Shown here piece after piece: positions 45,153 through 56,580 of a stretch of 64,000 nt of DNA (its first letter is position 1; each line of letters begins with the position of its first letter). The DNA comes from Thinopyrum elongatum (Eukaryota > Streptophyta > Magnoliopsida > Poales > Poaceae). Where the stretch lies: the NCBI GenBank assembly GCA_011799875.1, contig CM022300.1, positions 234,434,807 through 234,498,806 of the forward strand, read 5' to 3'. The notes below the pieces were generated by a model, which was not told the origin of the DNA, ran no database searches, and worked only from the letters and a program-made list of their open reading frames with translations. Position numbers and translations under genes: made by a program.

Positions 45153-48100
45153 TGTAACGCCCAAGATGCGATTCTATCCCAATCACGTGATGAATTCATG
45201 ATTGGGGCACAATCGCATTTCGAGTGCATAGCAAGGTGGATCTCATTACAACATATCATGTACTGAATAGATGAGAATACCAGATAAAGGCTTACCTCGC
45301 CACAAGCTACAACATGAATACAACAGTTGATCAATACATAGCAATCATCATACAGAAGAGCAGGATCCAACTACGGATGAAACCAAACAAAAAAGAAGAA
45401 TGACATCAACCCTGCTAATCCCAGGCTCCCGGCCCGGAACCTATCCCTTGATCGAAGAAGAAGCAGAGCTCCAAAACAAGCAAGCATCGCTCTCACGTCA
45501 TAGCATCGCTTTACCTGTACCTGCAACTGTTGTTGTAGTAATCTATGAGCCACGAGGACTCAGCAATCCCATTACCATGGGTATCAAGACTAGCAAAGCT
45601 TAATGGGTATGGAATGGATAAGTGGTGAGGTTGCAGCAAGCACTAAGCATTGTATGGTGGCTAACTTGCGAGTACAAGACTAAGAAGAGAAACTACGCAT
45701 AACGGTCGCAAACTAGTAATGATCAATAAGTGATCCTAAACTACTTACGAATCAAACATAACCCCACCGTGTTCTCTTCTCGAACTCACTCGAAAAGAGA
45801 TGGTCACGGTTACGCATGCGGTTGGTGTATTTTAATTCTGATCTGGTGTCAAGTTCTCTACAACCGGATATTAAAAATTCCCATCTGCCACATAACCGCG
45901 GGCATGGCTTCTGGAAAGATTAAACCCTGCAGGGGTGTCCCAACTTAGTCCATCACAAACTCTCGTGATCCGTGGAGGAAAATCCTCCTCCCGGGACAAC
46001 CCAATCAAGCTTGGAATCCCGGTTCACAAGACATTTCGACAATGGTAAAACAAAACCAGCAAGACCTCCCGATGTGCCAACACCCTGATAGGAGCCACGC
46101 GTATCTCGTCTCAGGCCACGATCGGATGAGCAGTCCGTACAACTAAAACTAGTCCTCGAGTTTCCCCGTGGTGGCGCTGCAAGGGGCTCTAGTTTGGACC
46201 AGCACCATCAGCACTGGCCCCCCTGTATTATGTGGAATTAAGAATCCTCGGGGACGCAACCCCCTATGCAAATTAATTATTTATCAGTATTATTATGTTG
46301 CAAATTTTAAAACCGAAGTTGGGCTTTGCTGGAAGAGTTTTATTCAAAGCAAACTGTCAAGGGGGCCCATAAACCCCGACCGTGTTAGGAACGCAAAATC
46401 AAGGAACATAACACCGGTATGACGGAAACTAGGGCGGCAAGAGTGGAACAAAACACCAGGCAAAAGGCTGAGCCTTCCACCCTTTACCAAGTATATATGT
46501 GCATTAATTAAATAAGAGATATTATGATATCCCATGATATCCATGTCCCAACATGGAACAACCTGCAACTGCACCTGCAACTAGCAACGTTATAAGAGGG
46601 GCTGAGCAAGCGGTAACATAGCCAAACAACGGTTTGCTAGGTAGGTGGAAAAAGCAATAGCATCGAGACAACTAGCAAAGCAAAGATAGTAGTGGTATAC
46701 AGGGTAACGGTCATCTTTCCTGAAATCCTGCTAGGAAGAAGACCGAATCCATGAAGAAGACGAACGGGCGTAGTTGAACCAATCCTCACAATCGCAACGT
46801 AGCCGGAACTATCGAGAAGAAGCACAACCAGAAAGAAGCAAACAACATGGTAAACCAACAAGCATAAACATGGCATGATGCGCAACCAAGTATGATGCAT
46901 GTCTGGTTTAGTGATTCATGGCATGGCAAGTGCAACAAACAATACTACAAATTAAGTGGAGCTCAATATGCAACGAGTTGCATATTGACGGAACTTCACA
47001 ACAATTATTTAGTTCTCTCCCGTTTATGTAAAAGACAAGATAAAATGTTGGTTAACATGGCAAGAGGTGAAGCATAATAAAACTACCTATCTAGGCAAGT
47101 TTAAATGAGGCCGGAAACAACAAACAACAATTCCGGAAAATCCTCATATGCAATTTACGAATTTGGTACTGTTCTGCCCTAAATCGTATTTTAGAGTTGT
47201 TAAACATGCGAAGTAATGCCACCATGTTAATCTATGCATTTTTTCACCCCATTTACATATAAAGTTTATTTAATTCGGAGCTACGGTTATTTAGTTATGA
47301 AATAAACCATATTAGCATGTTATTTGGCAAATTAAATGCAAACAACATTTTTAACATTTTTAACCTGATGAAAGTTGGACATTGTGAAACCACACGAAAT
47401 TCTAAGCATTTTAAATGTTTAAATCATTTTAATCCGATGCACGGTTAGTGAGATATGATATGCATGAAACTTAGGGGTTTTCTGAAAACAGCCGTTCAGC
47501 GGATAATTGGACAAATTCGTAGCAGTGGAAAGAAAACACTACGGGCCAAAATCTGGAATAGGCACAGGCGGGCAGCTCACCATGGGCCAAGGCTCGGTCG
47601 GTGGAGAGGCTTGGGGCAGGCAGAGCCAGCTGGGCTTTGGAGAGGCGCACATCCCACGCGAGCAGGAACAGGGGAGGCGGGTGCCTGACGAGCGACCTCC
47701 TGCTCGTTGCAGAGGAAGCAGACCCCGGCGATGGTGGACTTGGTGGAGGGCCGCACGACGGGAAGCAGGGTTGGCTGGATCCGGACAAGTGGGCGGCGGG
47801 GAGCTCCGTTCTGAGGTAGCCCGTGGCAGATCGGGGCGGAGACGAGGCAGGGCTCGCCGTCTTCGGCAGAGCAGAACAGCAGCAGCAGGGGAGCAGGCGG
47901 GGCTGCTGGAACTCCGGCGAGCTGGGGTGGTCCAGCGGGCGAGGAACGGCGCGGGCTTTGGCAGGGACACAGGGTCGTGGGGCGGCCGGGAATGAAGGGA
48001 GGCGGTGCGGGGCGAACCGGACTTGAGGAGGCCGTCGGCCATGGCGTCAGGCGGATCTCCTGAACACAAAAATTGAGAGAGAGAGAGAGAGAGAGAGGGA

Positions 48101-48902
48101 TTAGAGAAAGAGGGGAAGATGAAGAAGAGGACAGGAGGAGGAGGCAAGGTGCTGGCCTGCGGGAGGTGGTCACCGGCAGCGGGCGCAAGTGCTCGAGGAG
48201 CTCCTCTCCTCGGGCGCCCGGGCGTGAGGTGAGTGGGAGGAGGCAGTTCGAGGTGGCCGTGAGAGCTCGTGGCAGAGGCTGCTGCTGGCATGAGGACGAG
48301 GAGGCGGGCATGTGAGGTGGAGCTCGGGCATGTTGGATCAGGGAAGGTGGAGGCTTTGCTGGGTGGATCGGGCAGGGGAGATCCCGAGGGGGATTTGGTG
48401 GAGTGGAGGCGGCTGGGAGGATGGGACATCTCTCTAGATTTTAGGGTTTGGTCTGGTTATATAGCAGGTGGATTTTGGGTAGGGGCTATTTGGTCCCTTC
48501 GATCATGATCGGATGCCCTGGGATAAATAGGTTAGGAAGTCCAAACAATGAACCAAAGATATTTGGGGGATGTTTGGGGATGATCCGAATCCAACGGTGA
48601 CGACTGCCCGGGTCGGGTTCGGGACAGCTTTCGGACGCGCGCGAGGGGTTTGACAAAAGAGAGGGGAGTTTGGTGAGCACAGAGAAGAGAGAGAAAAGAG
48701 TCGTCTGGTTGACCTGAGAGGAGGTCAACACAGACAAGGAAGAAGTGGCAACTACGACCGGATGCAAGTTTGAAAACAATGACGGCAACGGAGTGCCGAT
48801 GCAATGCAGATGATGCGATGATGAATGGAACAAACAAAAGAAACACACGCAACAAAGAATATAAATGGAATGCATCTGGAGCGTCGGTCTCAGGTTGTCA
48901 CA
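45153..48902 (-). repeat. Complete 3.75-kb 5' LTR of the Sukkula-like element
   Basis: Starts 'tgtaacgcccaagatgcg' and ends 'caggttgtcaca'. The following base begins the resumed LTR of A ('cttcgcctgcaaagc'). It contains a shorter (GA)n run near 48075. Confidence 0.85.
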
Positions 48903-49353
48903 CTTCGCCTGCAAAGCTTCTGGTCGTGACGCAGCGGTGGGCTCGGCGATGACATTCGTCCTGCCACGACGGTGTCCTTGGTCTCGTTGCACCGGAATGG
49001 AAACCTTTGCCAGATTCCTTGGGAACCCACGTCTGTCCTTGCCTCCTTAGCACCAAAGAGGAAACTGCCTCCTCTGCGCCCGCTGGCGCCCGCCTGGCCT
49101 TGGTCGTCATGGCTTGCGTCATGGTAGCCTCATGAGGCTGGGTACCTGCATAGAAATCTCCGCTCCTCGGGAGGCCGCCTGGGGAGGCCGCTACCTCGGG
49201 AGGTCTTGGTGTCGTCCGCCTCGCGATTCTTAGCCCCTCGCGAGGGTCTTGTATTGGTGGTCTTGTAGATGGGCCGTACTAGGCCGTCGAAGGTGCCACA
49301 CCGTGGGCCGCAGGCAGGCAAGTCTGGGTACCCTGGTTCCCAGAACACCGACA
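48903..49353 (-). repeat. 5' LTR of element A, outer 451 bp
   Basis: Aligns with 31247-31696 and ends 'cccagaacaccgaca', followed by the target duplication 'gagcc'. Confidence 0.9.
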
Positions 49354-49360
49354 GAGCCAT

Positions 49361-51147
49361 GTGAAGCTCTTCGACCGGGACCCCTCAGGGCGACCCCTCC
49401 GCTTCTCCAGGCAGCAGCGCCGCGCCGGGGCCGGCCGAGCACCCCGCCGGTCCCCCAAGCACGACCAAGGCCGCATCAAGGGAAGGCAGGGGCGCCTCGA
49501 CTCCGGCCAAGAAGGAGAAGAAGAGGACGTGGGTCAATCCTGATGAGTAAGTAACCTACCTTGTTCTTGAGTTAAGCATAAATTGCCAGTATGCCCACAG
49601 TACTCCCCTCCTGACGACCAGGCTGGGCGCCGTGACGAAGAAGAGGAAGGAGAGTGCGAAGCTGAAGGAGCCCCCAGTCCTGAGGGCACTGTCAGCCTCT
49701 GGTCGCGGCCATGGCGGGCGCGGAAGCGCATCGGGCCGGCCCGGCGCAGCCCCTGGGCGGTCGAGCATTCCACCTACTCCTGGCACCTCACTGGCGCCAC
49801 CTAGAGGAAAGTCCGTCGAGGGTGCAGGGGCTCAGGAGGCGGCGCCCCTTGCCACGGCCGCAGCGGCCCCTGCGCGGATGGAGGAGGCGATCCCTTGTCC
49901 CCTCGTGACGGAGCACGCTCCCGCGGACGCGGTGATTCAGCCTCAGGAGGAGCCAGCCCCCGCAGGCTGCGAAGCCGTCCGCCCTTGTTGTGCTTGAAGG
50001 GAGCTCGGAGCCTCAGGTGCCCCAAGCCGTCCATGCCGCTGGTTCCTTGGTTGTGGCGTTGGTCGACGCGCTTGTGCCTCCTCCTCGCCAGTCCCTCGCG
50101 GTGGCGAACTGCGGCCCCCTCATCAGGCCCAGGGCCCTGGAGGAAGTCTTCGTCGCGCACGGCCAAATCCGGGCCGACCTCCAAGACGCCGATAGGTGCC
50201 TCACGAGGGAGTGCCTGGGGCTTGTCTCGGGGTGGCTCCAGGCCGACACATCCGCCAGGATGGCCTGGGGTCGGGCCGAAGCCGCCATCATGGAGAGCAG
50301 CAAGGAAGCCGCCGAAGCCAAGGGGGCTTGCGATGCGGCGTTGGCCAGCGCTGCATCCACCGAGAAGCACTGCAATGAGGCAGAGGCCAAGCTGAAGACC
50401 CTTCAGCAAGAGCAAGCCACGCACGCCCAATGGCTCCAGCAGCGGGAGGAGGACCTCAAGTCCCGCGAAGCGAAGCTCGCCGATCGCGACGCCAAGCTGG
50501 CCCAGGTGACCACCGACCAGGCCACGGAACGGGATTGCCTGGCCAAGGTGAAGGAGGAGGTGGACAAAGCCTAGACGTCCCATGCCCAGCACGTCTCTGA
50601 GGCGACAGCCCAGCTGGAGGCTACGGAGAAGATCCTTGTTGCCGCCGAGAAGAAAGCGGATGCGAAACGTGAAGCGTTCCCCTTGATCGAGCTCAGGTCT
50701 CACGAGGCGCTGCGCTCCATCTGCAGGGGCGGATACATGGAGCAGCTAGCGGCCGTGGAAAACGGTTTCGTGGGGCTCTCCTCCAAGCTCGCCGAAGCGC
50801 TTGAGGGCGCTGCCGCAACGGTGGACTCCATCTTGGAGGAAGAGTGCCGCTCGCTCTTCACCGCGGCTGCAACGCGCGTCTTCAGCCAGCTCTACCTCCA
50901 GGATCCAGGCTTCGACTTCGATGCAGTTATCCGCGTGGTGGCTCCTGAGTCCCGTGCCACTGCCGCGGGGGCCATGAAGGATCGGGTGGACGCACTGCTG
51001 AAGAAGTTCCTCTGCATCCCTGACCCCAAGGCTCCGGCGGTGGAGGCCGGCGGCGGTGACGATGGCGGCAGCGACATCGATGATGGCCTCCTAGAGACCT
51101 GGACAAGTGGCGGCGACAGCCATGGTGGTGGTGGCGCTTCCTCGTAG
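49361..51147 (+). pseudogene. Antisense gene of element B, second half: coiled-coil protein
   Basis: The continuation of the gene starting at 30227. The first stretch ends at a good donor ('gatga|gtaagt' near 49547). 'cccacag|tactcccc' near 49601 is a matching acceptor, so a small intron of about 54 bp is likely. A basic Pro/Ala-rich linker follows (to about 49970), then a -1 frame change, then 49990-51147: a helical, Ala/Glu/Lys-rich region with strong heptads ('KLKTLQQEQATHAQWLQQ', 'REEDLKSREAKLADRDAKL'), one TAG at 50572-50574, a globular part ('LFTAAATRVFSQLYLQD', 'DFDAVIRVVAPES') and an acidic Gly-rich tail. Together with the first half this would be a plant-type spliced gene encoding Transposase_28-like plus coiled coil. 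Function unknown. Confidence 0.6.
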
Positions 51148-52395
51148 TTTTCATCCTGCAACATTTATCGTGCCTCATGGAGGCGTAAGACTCTGTTTGG
51201 GTTTGTAGAACATTACATTTGGTGCCTGTAATAACTGTTAGAACTCCATGATTTTCTTTCCGCGCTTGATTTCCTTCTTGCTTGTCTTTGTGTTCTGCAT
51301 CGGCAAGGCTCAGCCCCGTGCATACCTCGACCGCCGTTGGGGCGTCCAGATCACCAGGATGAGAGCAAGGGGCGAGGGGCTACGTGACTTGTGAGGCCCC
51401 TGAGTCATGATGCTCAGGGGTCCCCCTTGACGTACGAACAACCCTCATGAAGGAAATGTGAGTAGCGTCTAAGTTAATCCGGAGTCCTCCATACCTTTCC
51501 TCGCCAGCTTTTGCCTGGGAGGGACGTGAGAAGACTAGGTACCAGGGACCTAGTGAGGTGGCGCGTGCCAGGTCTGGCCTGAGCACAGCCCCCGTGTCCA
51601 GCCCCCTCGCGCGTGTCTCTCGTGGGGAAAGCTGCGCGATAGGACTGTGTGAAGAGTCGACAGGCTATCCTGAGGTTGGTGTAGCCACTAGGGCACCCTC
51701 AGTTGTTTATGCACCAGCGCGGAGCATGGGGCTTCCACTTGGGCATGGGCATAGCCGCTGTGCGACCGTGTCGTCTGCCAGCACGGAGCATGGGGCTTCC
51801 ACTTGGGCGTGGGTGGGAGTACCCTCAGGGGGAGACTACGGGGCGTGTACAACCCCGTTCGTACACGTGGCTAGCATGGCAGAACTGGAGGAGGTGTATC
51901 TAGGCACTCGTGAGCCAGCGTGGGACTTGGGAGGCCCTACCTCAAGGCGGGTTGTGCCTGGATTTTTGGCGCGAGGCACGCATTAGGAACCAGTGAGGGA
52001 CCTACGCCGAATGAACCTCCGGAGGTTGTCACATGAGAAGGCTGAACACCAATGACCCCAGGAGGTGACGTAAATGGGATCAGCCCGCCAGACAGAGCTC
52101 AGCCATTGGTTTTATCAACGCTGCAGGGATGGACCCGAGCACAGACGCCGTGCCTAGTCTTCTCAGGCAATGATCCCACGAAAAGACGCCCGATGCGCGG
52201 CTCCCGCAATGGCGAAGCGCCGAATTGCGGTTGTATGAAACGGGCCATGCACCCTTACTCATCCACTCGCGATTAGCTCATGCGAGAACAAGGCACCAAG
52301 GACCCCAGGAGGTGACGCGCACGGGAGCTGGCCCGCGGGACAGAGCTCGGTCGCTTGGGTTTTACAACGCTGTAGGGACGAACCTGAGCACAGAC
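51148..52395. other. Repetitive non-coding tail of element B
   Basis: Aligns with 33560-35030 of A but with fewer tandem copies. It is cut at 52395 by C. Confidence 0.75.
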
Positions 52396-53268
52396 TGTCG
52401 GCATTCTGGGATCGGAGGTACCCAGACCTGCCTGCCTGCGGCCCATAGCGCGGCTCCATCGAAGGCCTGGTATGGCCCAGCGGCAAGGCTTCCAAGACAA
52501 GACCCTCGCGAGGACCGCCTAGTCTCGCGAGGCGGACGACACAAAGACCTCCAAGGGAGCGGCCTCCCCAGGTAGCCTCCCGAGGAGCGGAGTTTTCTAT
52601 GCAGGTACCCAGCCTCATGAGTCTACGGTGACGTGAGCCATGACGACCAAGGCCAAGCGGGCGCCAGCGGGCGCAGAGGAGGCAGTCTCCCTTTCGGTGC
52701 TAAGGGAGTAAGGACAGGCGTGGGTTCCCGAGGAGGCCTCCAAAGATTTCCATTCCGGTGCAACAAGACCAAGACCACGGGCTCGGCAGGATGGATGTCA
52801 CCGCCGAGCCCACAGCTGCGTCACGACCAGAAGCTTTGCAGGCGAAGACCACCTTTCGTCAGGATAAGATGTACTACTTGCCCCTTTCGAATTGGCCACT
52901 GTGGGATCCCTTCCCGCCTAAGTTTTGGGGGAAGAGGACCAACGCCACTATAAGTATAGGTTAGCCACCACCATAGGGGGGATCGATTCCACCCTCACCG
53001 CTAGAGCCCTCGTGAGGTCGCTCAAACCACTGTACTAGTTCATCCTCAATCTCTTCGTGAGGCCAATCCACCACAAAGAAGGACTAGGGTTTTACACCGC
53101 AAGGTGGCCCGAACCTGGGTAAATAGCCCTGTTCATCTTCTTCCCCGCTCGCACGAATCCGTTGGGGCTAGGCTGTAGGGTGGCAAGCTAGAGACCGGAG
53201 AGGTTGAGATCTTCGCACACGCCCTAGAGTTCGAACCTTCTTGGGTCCGCGGAGCCCCGAATCTGACA
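52396..53268 (+). repeat. 873-bp 5' LTR of element C
   Basis: Starts 'tgtcggcattctggg', ends 'ccccgaatctgaca'; TATA-like 'tataagta' at 52949-52956. Confidence 0.85.
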
Positions 53269-53288
53269 TTTGGCATGCCAGGAAGGGG
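53269..53288 (+). other. Primer-binding site of element C (mutated)
   Basis: 'tttggcatgccaggaagggg' differs from the family site at two positions (c to t, t to a). Confidence 0.8.
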
Positions 53289-53344
53289 CGTGTTGGTGAT
53301 TCGCTTCCTCCTCGACCGTGCCTTGCCCTCGCCTTGGGGTTTCC

Positions 53345-53790
53345 ATGGCGGATGCTACGTCACCGGTCTGGCCACTCGTGGCCCGAGGAGACGCCGCATG
53401 CTGCCTGACCTTCACCCCCAGCCTACGTCGGGTGCTGTGGCTGGCGAAGTTTTGGCCGGTGCTACCCCCGCGGTACGACGGCGCGGCCGACCCTCGGGAG
53501 TTCCTCCGATCGTACGCACAGGCCATCGAGGTGGCGTGCGACGACGATAAGGCCATGGCAAACTGGCTCCCCCTGGCCCTCACGGAGGCCCCTCGATCCT
53601 GGCTCCGCGGCCTCCCGCATGCTTTGATCTCCACCTGGGAGGAGCTCTGCGACCAGTTCATCGCACGCTTCGCGGCTCCGGTGCCCCATGCAGGCGCATG
53701 CATCATCGACGAGTCGCAGGCACTCACTTCGAGCCGCCACATCAAGCAGTTTCTCCGTCGGGCAAGCGAGGCCGCACCTGGCCCAAGGCC
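53345..53790 (+). pseudogene. Element C gag, internally deleted
   Basis: ATG at 53345. The gag core is intact ('YDGAADPREFLRSYAQAI', 'MANWLPLALTEAPRSWL', 'STWEELCDQFIARF') up to 'SSRHIKQFLRR'. The frame then runs out of similarity and protease sequence begins in another frame at about 53780. Compared with G, the second half of gag, including the knuckle region, is missing, so a deletion joined gag to protease. Confidence 0.75.
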
Positions 53791-56560
53791 GACATCACCT
53801 TCGATTCTAGGGATCACCCGAAGACCACGGTGGCTGCGGGGGCCGTCCCCATGCTATGCACGCCCACCATCAGCAACGTCGTGGTAACCAGGACCCTCAT
53901 TGATGGCGGCGCCGGCCTGAACGTCCTCTCCGTGGAAACCTTCGACTTGCTCCAGGTGTCGTATGACCAGCTCACTCCCACCAAGCCTTTCTCGGGGGTG
54001 GTCAAGGGCTCGGCCACCCCCCTAGGACAGATTCGCCTCCCCGTCACCTTCGGCATGCGTGACAACTACCGCACCGAGCTCATCGACTTCGACGTCGCCC
54101 ACATCAGCCTCCCGTACAACGACATCCTGGGGTATCCGGCCCTCGCCAAGTTTATGGCGGCAATGCAACCGGGCTACAATGTCATCAAGATGCCTGATAG
54201 TAGCGGCAACATCACCGTGGCGGGAGACACCAAGGATGCACTTAGAGCCCTCAAGCTCGCCTTCAAGGCCACGGCGGCTTCGCGCCCCGGCACCGGGGAC
54301 ACTCCGGAGACCCCAGAGGCCGCACCCGCGAAGAAGAAGCAATTGTTCTCCCAAGACTGAGCCGAGACGAAACAGGTGCCTATCGATGACGGGGGCTTAG
54401 GCCCCACCTTCACCATAGGCACTGGCCTCCCCTCGACGTAGGAGGAGGCATTGGTCGGCTTCCTCTGGGCGAACAAGGATGTGTTTGCATGGGAAGCGTC
54501 GGACATGGTCGGTGTTCCGCGGGATGTGATCGAACACCACTTAATGGTGTGCCCCAATGCGTGCCCAGTGAAGCAGAAGGCGCGACGGCAAGCCCAGGAG
54601 AAGCAAGCGTTCATCGTCCAGGAGTTCCGAAAGCTGCAAGAAGCCAGTGTCATTCGGGAAGTGCGGCAGCTGGATTGGCTACCTAATCCAGTTATTTTCC
54701 CCAAGAAAGGTGGGAAAGAGCGTATGTGCGTCGACTTCACGAGTCTCAACAAGGCTTTCCCTTAGGACCCCTTCCCTCTCCCACGCATTGATCAGATCGT
54801 GGATTCCATCGCCGAGTGCGATTTGTTTTGCTTTTTAGACGCCTTCTCAGGCTATCACCAAATCAAGATGGCAGTGCAGGACGTCGAGAAGACGGCCTTC
54901 CTCTCCCCGTGCGGCATGTATTGCAACACCTGTATGCGCTTTGGGCTGCGGAACGCTGGCGCAACCTTCCAGTGATTGATGCACATCGCTCTCAGGCAGC
55001 AGCTCGGGAGGAATGCAGAGGCATACGTCGACGACATCATGGTCAAGTCGCGAGAGGCGAGGACCCTGATCAAGGACCTAGAGGAGACGTTCGCTAGCCT
55101 GCGTCGGGTGAACCTGAGGCTTAACCCGGAGAAGTGCGTGTTCGGGGTCCCGTCCAGCAAGCTGCTCGGCTTCCTCGTATCGCATCGGGGGATTGAGGCT
55201 AACCCCGAGAAGATCAAGGCAATAGAGAGGATGAGTCTACCCTAGACCCTCAAGGAGATGCAAAAGCTCGCGGGGTGCGTCACCTCGCTGGGGCGCTTCA
55301 TCTCCAAGCTCAGCGAGCGCGCCCTCCCCTTCTTCAAGCTGATGAAGAAGAAGGGCCCCTTCGAGTGGACTCCGGAGGCTGATGCGGATTTTGAAGACCT
55401 CAAGAGGTACCTCATGAGCCCACCCGTAATGGTGGCACCTCGTCCTCTTGAGCCTCTGGTGCTTTACTTGGCGGCGACTCCCCACTCGGCCAGCGCAGCG
55501 CTTGTGGCGGTTAGGGAGGAGCACGCTGGCGTGGGTGCACGGCGTGGCATCCCACGCAAGAGCGCGCCGTCACTACCTCAGGATGGCGCTCCTGAGGCTT
55601 CCGCTACGTCACCAGACAGCGAGGCTCCTGAGGCCCCCTCGGCTCAAGCAGAGCAGGGCGTCATTGACACTTCACCCCTCGTCGAGCACCCGATGTACTT
55701 CGTCAGCATGATGCTGCGTGATGCGCATGCGCTACCCCATGCCGCAGAAGCTCCTGCTCGCACTCCTTGTCACCTCCAGGAAGCTGCATCATTATTTCCA
55801 AGGGCACCCCATCAAGGTCATCTCTGCGTACCCCCTGGAGAAGGTGCTCCGCAGCGCCAACGTTGCAGGGAGGGTTGCAGAGTGGAACATCAAGCTCCAG
55901 GCCTTCCAGCTAGAATTCAGCACCACTAGGGTCATCAAGGGCACAACCCTCACTGACTTCGTGGCGGAGTGGACGGACACTCCCGACTGAGGGATGGATG
56001 AGGGCCAATCCCTCGCACCTGGTGACGAGGTGCCCGACGGCTGGGTCATGTACTTTGACGGTGCTTTCGCGCGGCGGGGCGCCGGGGCTGGAGCCGTACT
56101 CATCTCACCGACCAAGGACATGCTGTACTACGCCGTGCAGCTCTGCTTCCAGCATGGCGAGAAGGTCTCCAACAACATCGCGGAATACGAGGGCCTGATT
56201 GCCGGCCTCAGGTCCGCGGCCGCCCTGGGGGTCAAGCGTCTCACCATCCAGGGCGATTCCCAGCTTCTTGTCAACTTCTCCAACAAGGAATACAAGCCTA
56301 AAGACGAGCACATGCAGGCATATCTGGAAGAGGTACGCAAAATTGAAAAGTGCTTCTTGGGCTTGGAATTGCAGCATGTCCCGCGTGGCATGAACAAGGA
56401 GGCGGACGACATCGCCAAGAGGGCCTCCCGCCGTGATCCCCAGAAGCCTGGCGTCTTTGAGGAAAGACTTTTCAAGCCATCAGCGACTCCCTCCATCGCG
56501 GGCCCAGTGCTGCTTCTGGAGGAGCCGCCTCCGGCCCAATCCTCGGGTGCCCCGGCCTGT
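53780..56560 (+). pseudogene. Element C protease, reverse transcriptase and RNase H
   Basis: Protease at 53780-54360 has 'LIDGGAGLNVLS' and 'ILGYPALAKF' and ends in a TGA. The RT frame then runs 54451-55550 with 'MVCPNACPVKQKARRQ', 'KERMCVDFTSLNKA', 'FCFLDAFSGYHQ', the catalytic 'YVDDIMVK' at 55024-55047 and 'FLVSHRGIEANPEKIKAI'. It is interrupted by TAG at 54763, TGA at about 54974 and TAG at about 55243. A frame change near 55550-55718 leads to the connection region. RNase H at 56030-56440 has 'YFDGAFARRGAGAGAVL', 'NNIAEYEGLIAGL', 'GDSQLLVN' and 'NKEADDIAKRAS'. The reading ends where D is inserted, before the integrase. Confidence 0.85.
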
Positions 56561-56580
56561 GGTCCGACCTCAGGAGCCCG

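Larger units (their letters stand above)
38505..48902 (-). mobile_element. Sukkula-like large retrotransposon derivative (LARD)
   Basis: Two long LTRs (3.39 and 3.75 kb) flank a 3.26-kb interior without gag or pol. The right LTR is the 5' LTR, because 'ggctctgatacca' (complement of the tRNA-iMet primer site) lies just inside it. 'ctctcctccact' beside the left LTR is a polypurine tract complement. The LTR end 'tgtaacgcccaagatgcg' resembles the Sukkula LARD terminus as I remember it. The left LTR lacks its outermost 460 bp and the surrounding LTR of A lacks about 190 bp, so a deletion removed the left junction. It is non-coding and depended on proteins from other elements. Confidence 0.75.
30819..49353 (-). 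mobile_element. Element A: complete minus-oriented gypsy element with B3 cargo
   Basis: Both ends are visible. The left (3') LTR is 30819-31696 and the right (5') LTR is 38263-38504 plus 48903-49353. Both are flanked by the same 5-bp target duplication 'gagcc' (30814-30818 and 49354-49358). Order on the minus strand: 5' LTR, PBS, gag, protease, collapsed RT, repetitive tail, opposite-strand B3 gene, polypurine tract, 3' LTR. The 5' LTR is broken by a Sukkula-like element. Without that insert the element is about 8.1 kb. In the first 165 bp the two LTRs differ at roughly a dozen places, mostly transitions. Confidence 0.9.
29018..52395 (-). mobile_element. Element B: minus-oriented gypsy element, interrupted by A and C
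   Basis: The 3' LTR is 29018-29903, with the polypurine tract complement at 29904. The interior runs 29904-30818, is interrupted by A (30819-49353), resumes at 49354-52395, and is then cut by C. It carries the opposite-strand gene in two separated halves and the repetitive 3' non-coding tail, but none of its gag-pol is in the window. The five bases before it are 'gaaca'. Confidence 0.8.
52396..56580 (+). mobile_element. Element C: plus-oriented gypsy element with RT and RNase H
   Basis: The 5' LTR is 52396-53268 and the PBS is slightly mutated. A shortened gag, protease, RT and RNase H follow in order, cut at 56580 by element D before the integrase. It is inserted in B (5 bp before it: 'cagac'). 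Its gag N-terminus (M-A-D-A-T-S-P-V-W-P-L) differs from that of A and G and matches D, so C and D form a subfamily. It is the only copy here with a reverse transcriptase. Confidence 0.85.

Noticed and set aside
47539..48429. 296-codon minus-strand ORF (and its twin at 40842-41414)
   Set aside because: Lies in the GC-rich part of the Sukkula-like LTRs; Ser/Pro-rich without a domain and not conserved in frame between the two LTRs.
49801..50703. 300-codon minus-strand ORF
   Set aside because: Shadow of the coiled-coil antisense gene of element B, whose plus-strand frame has clear heptads.
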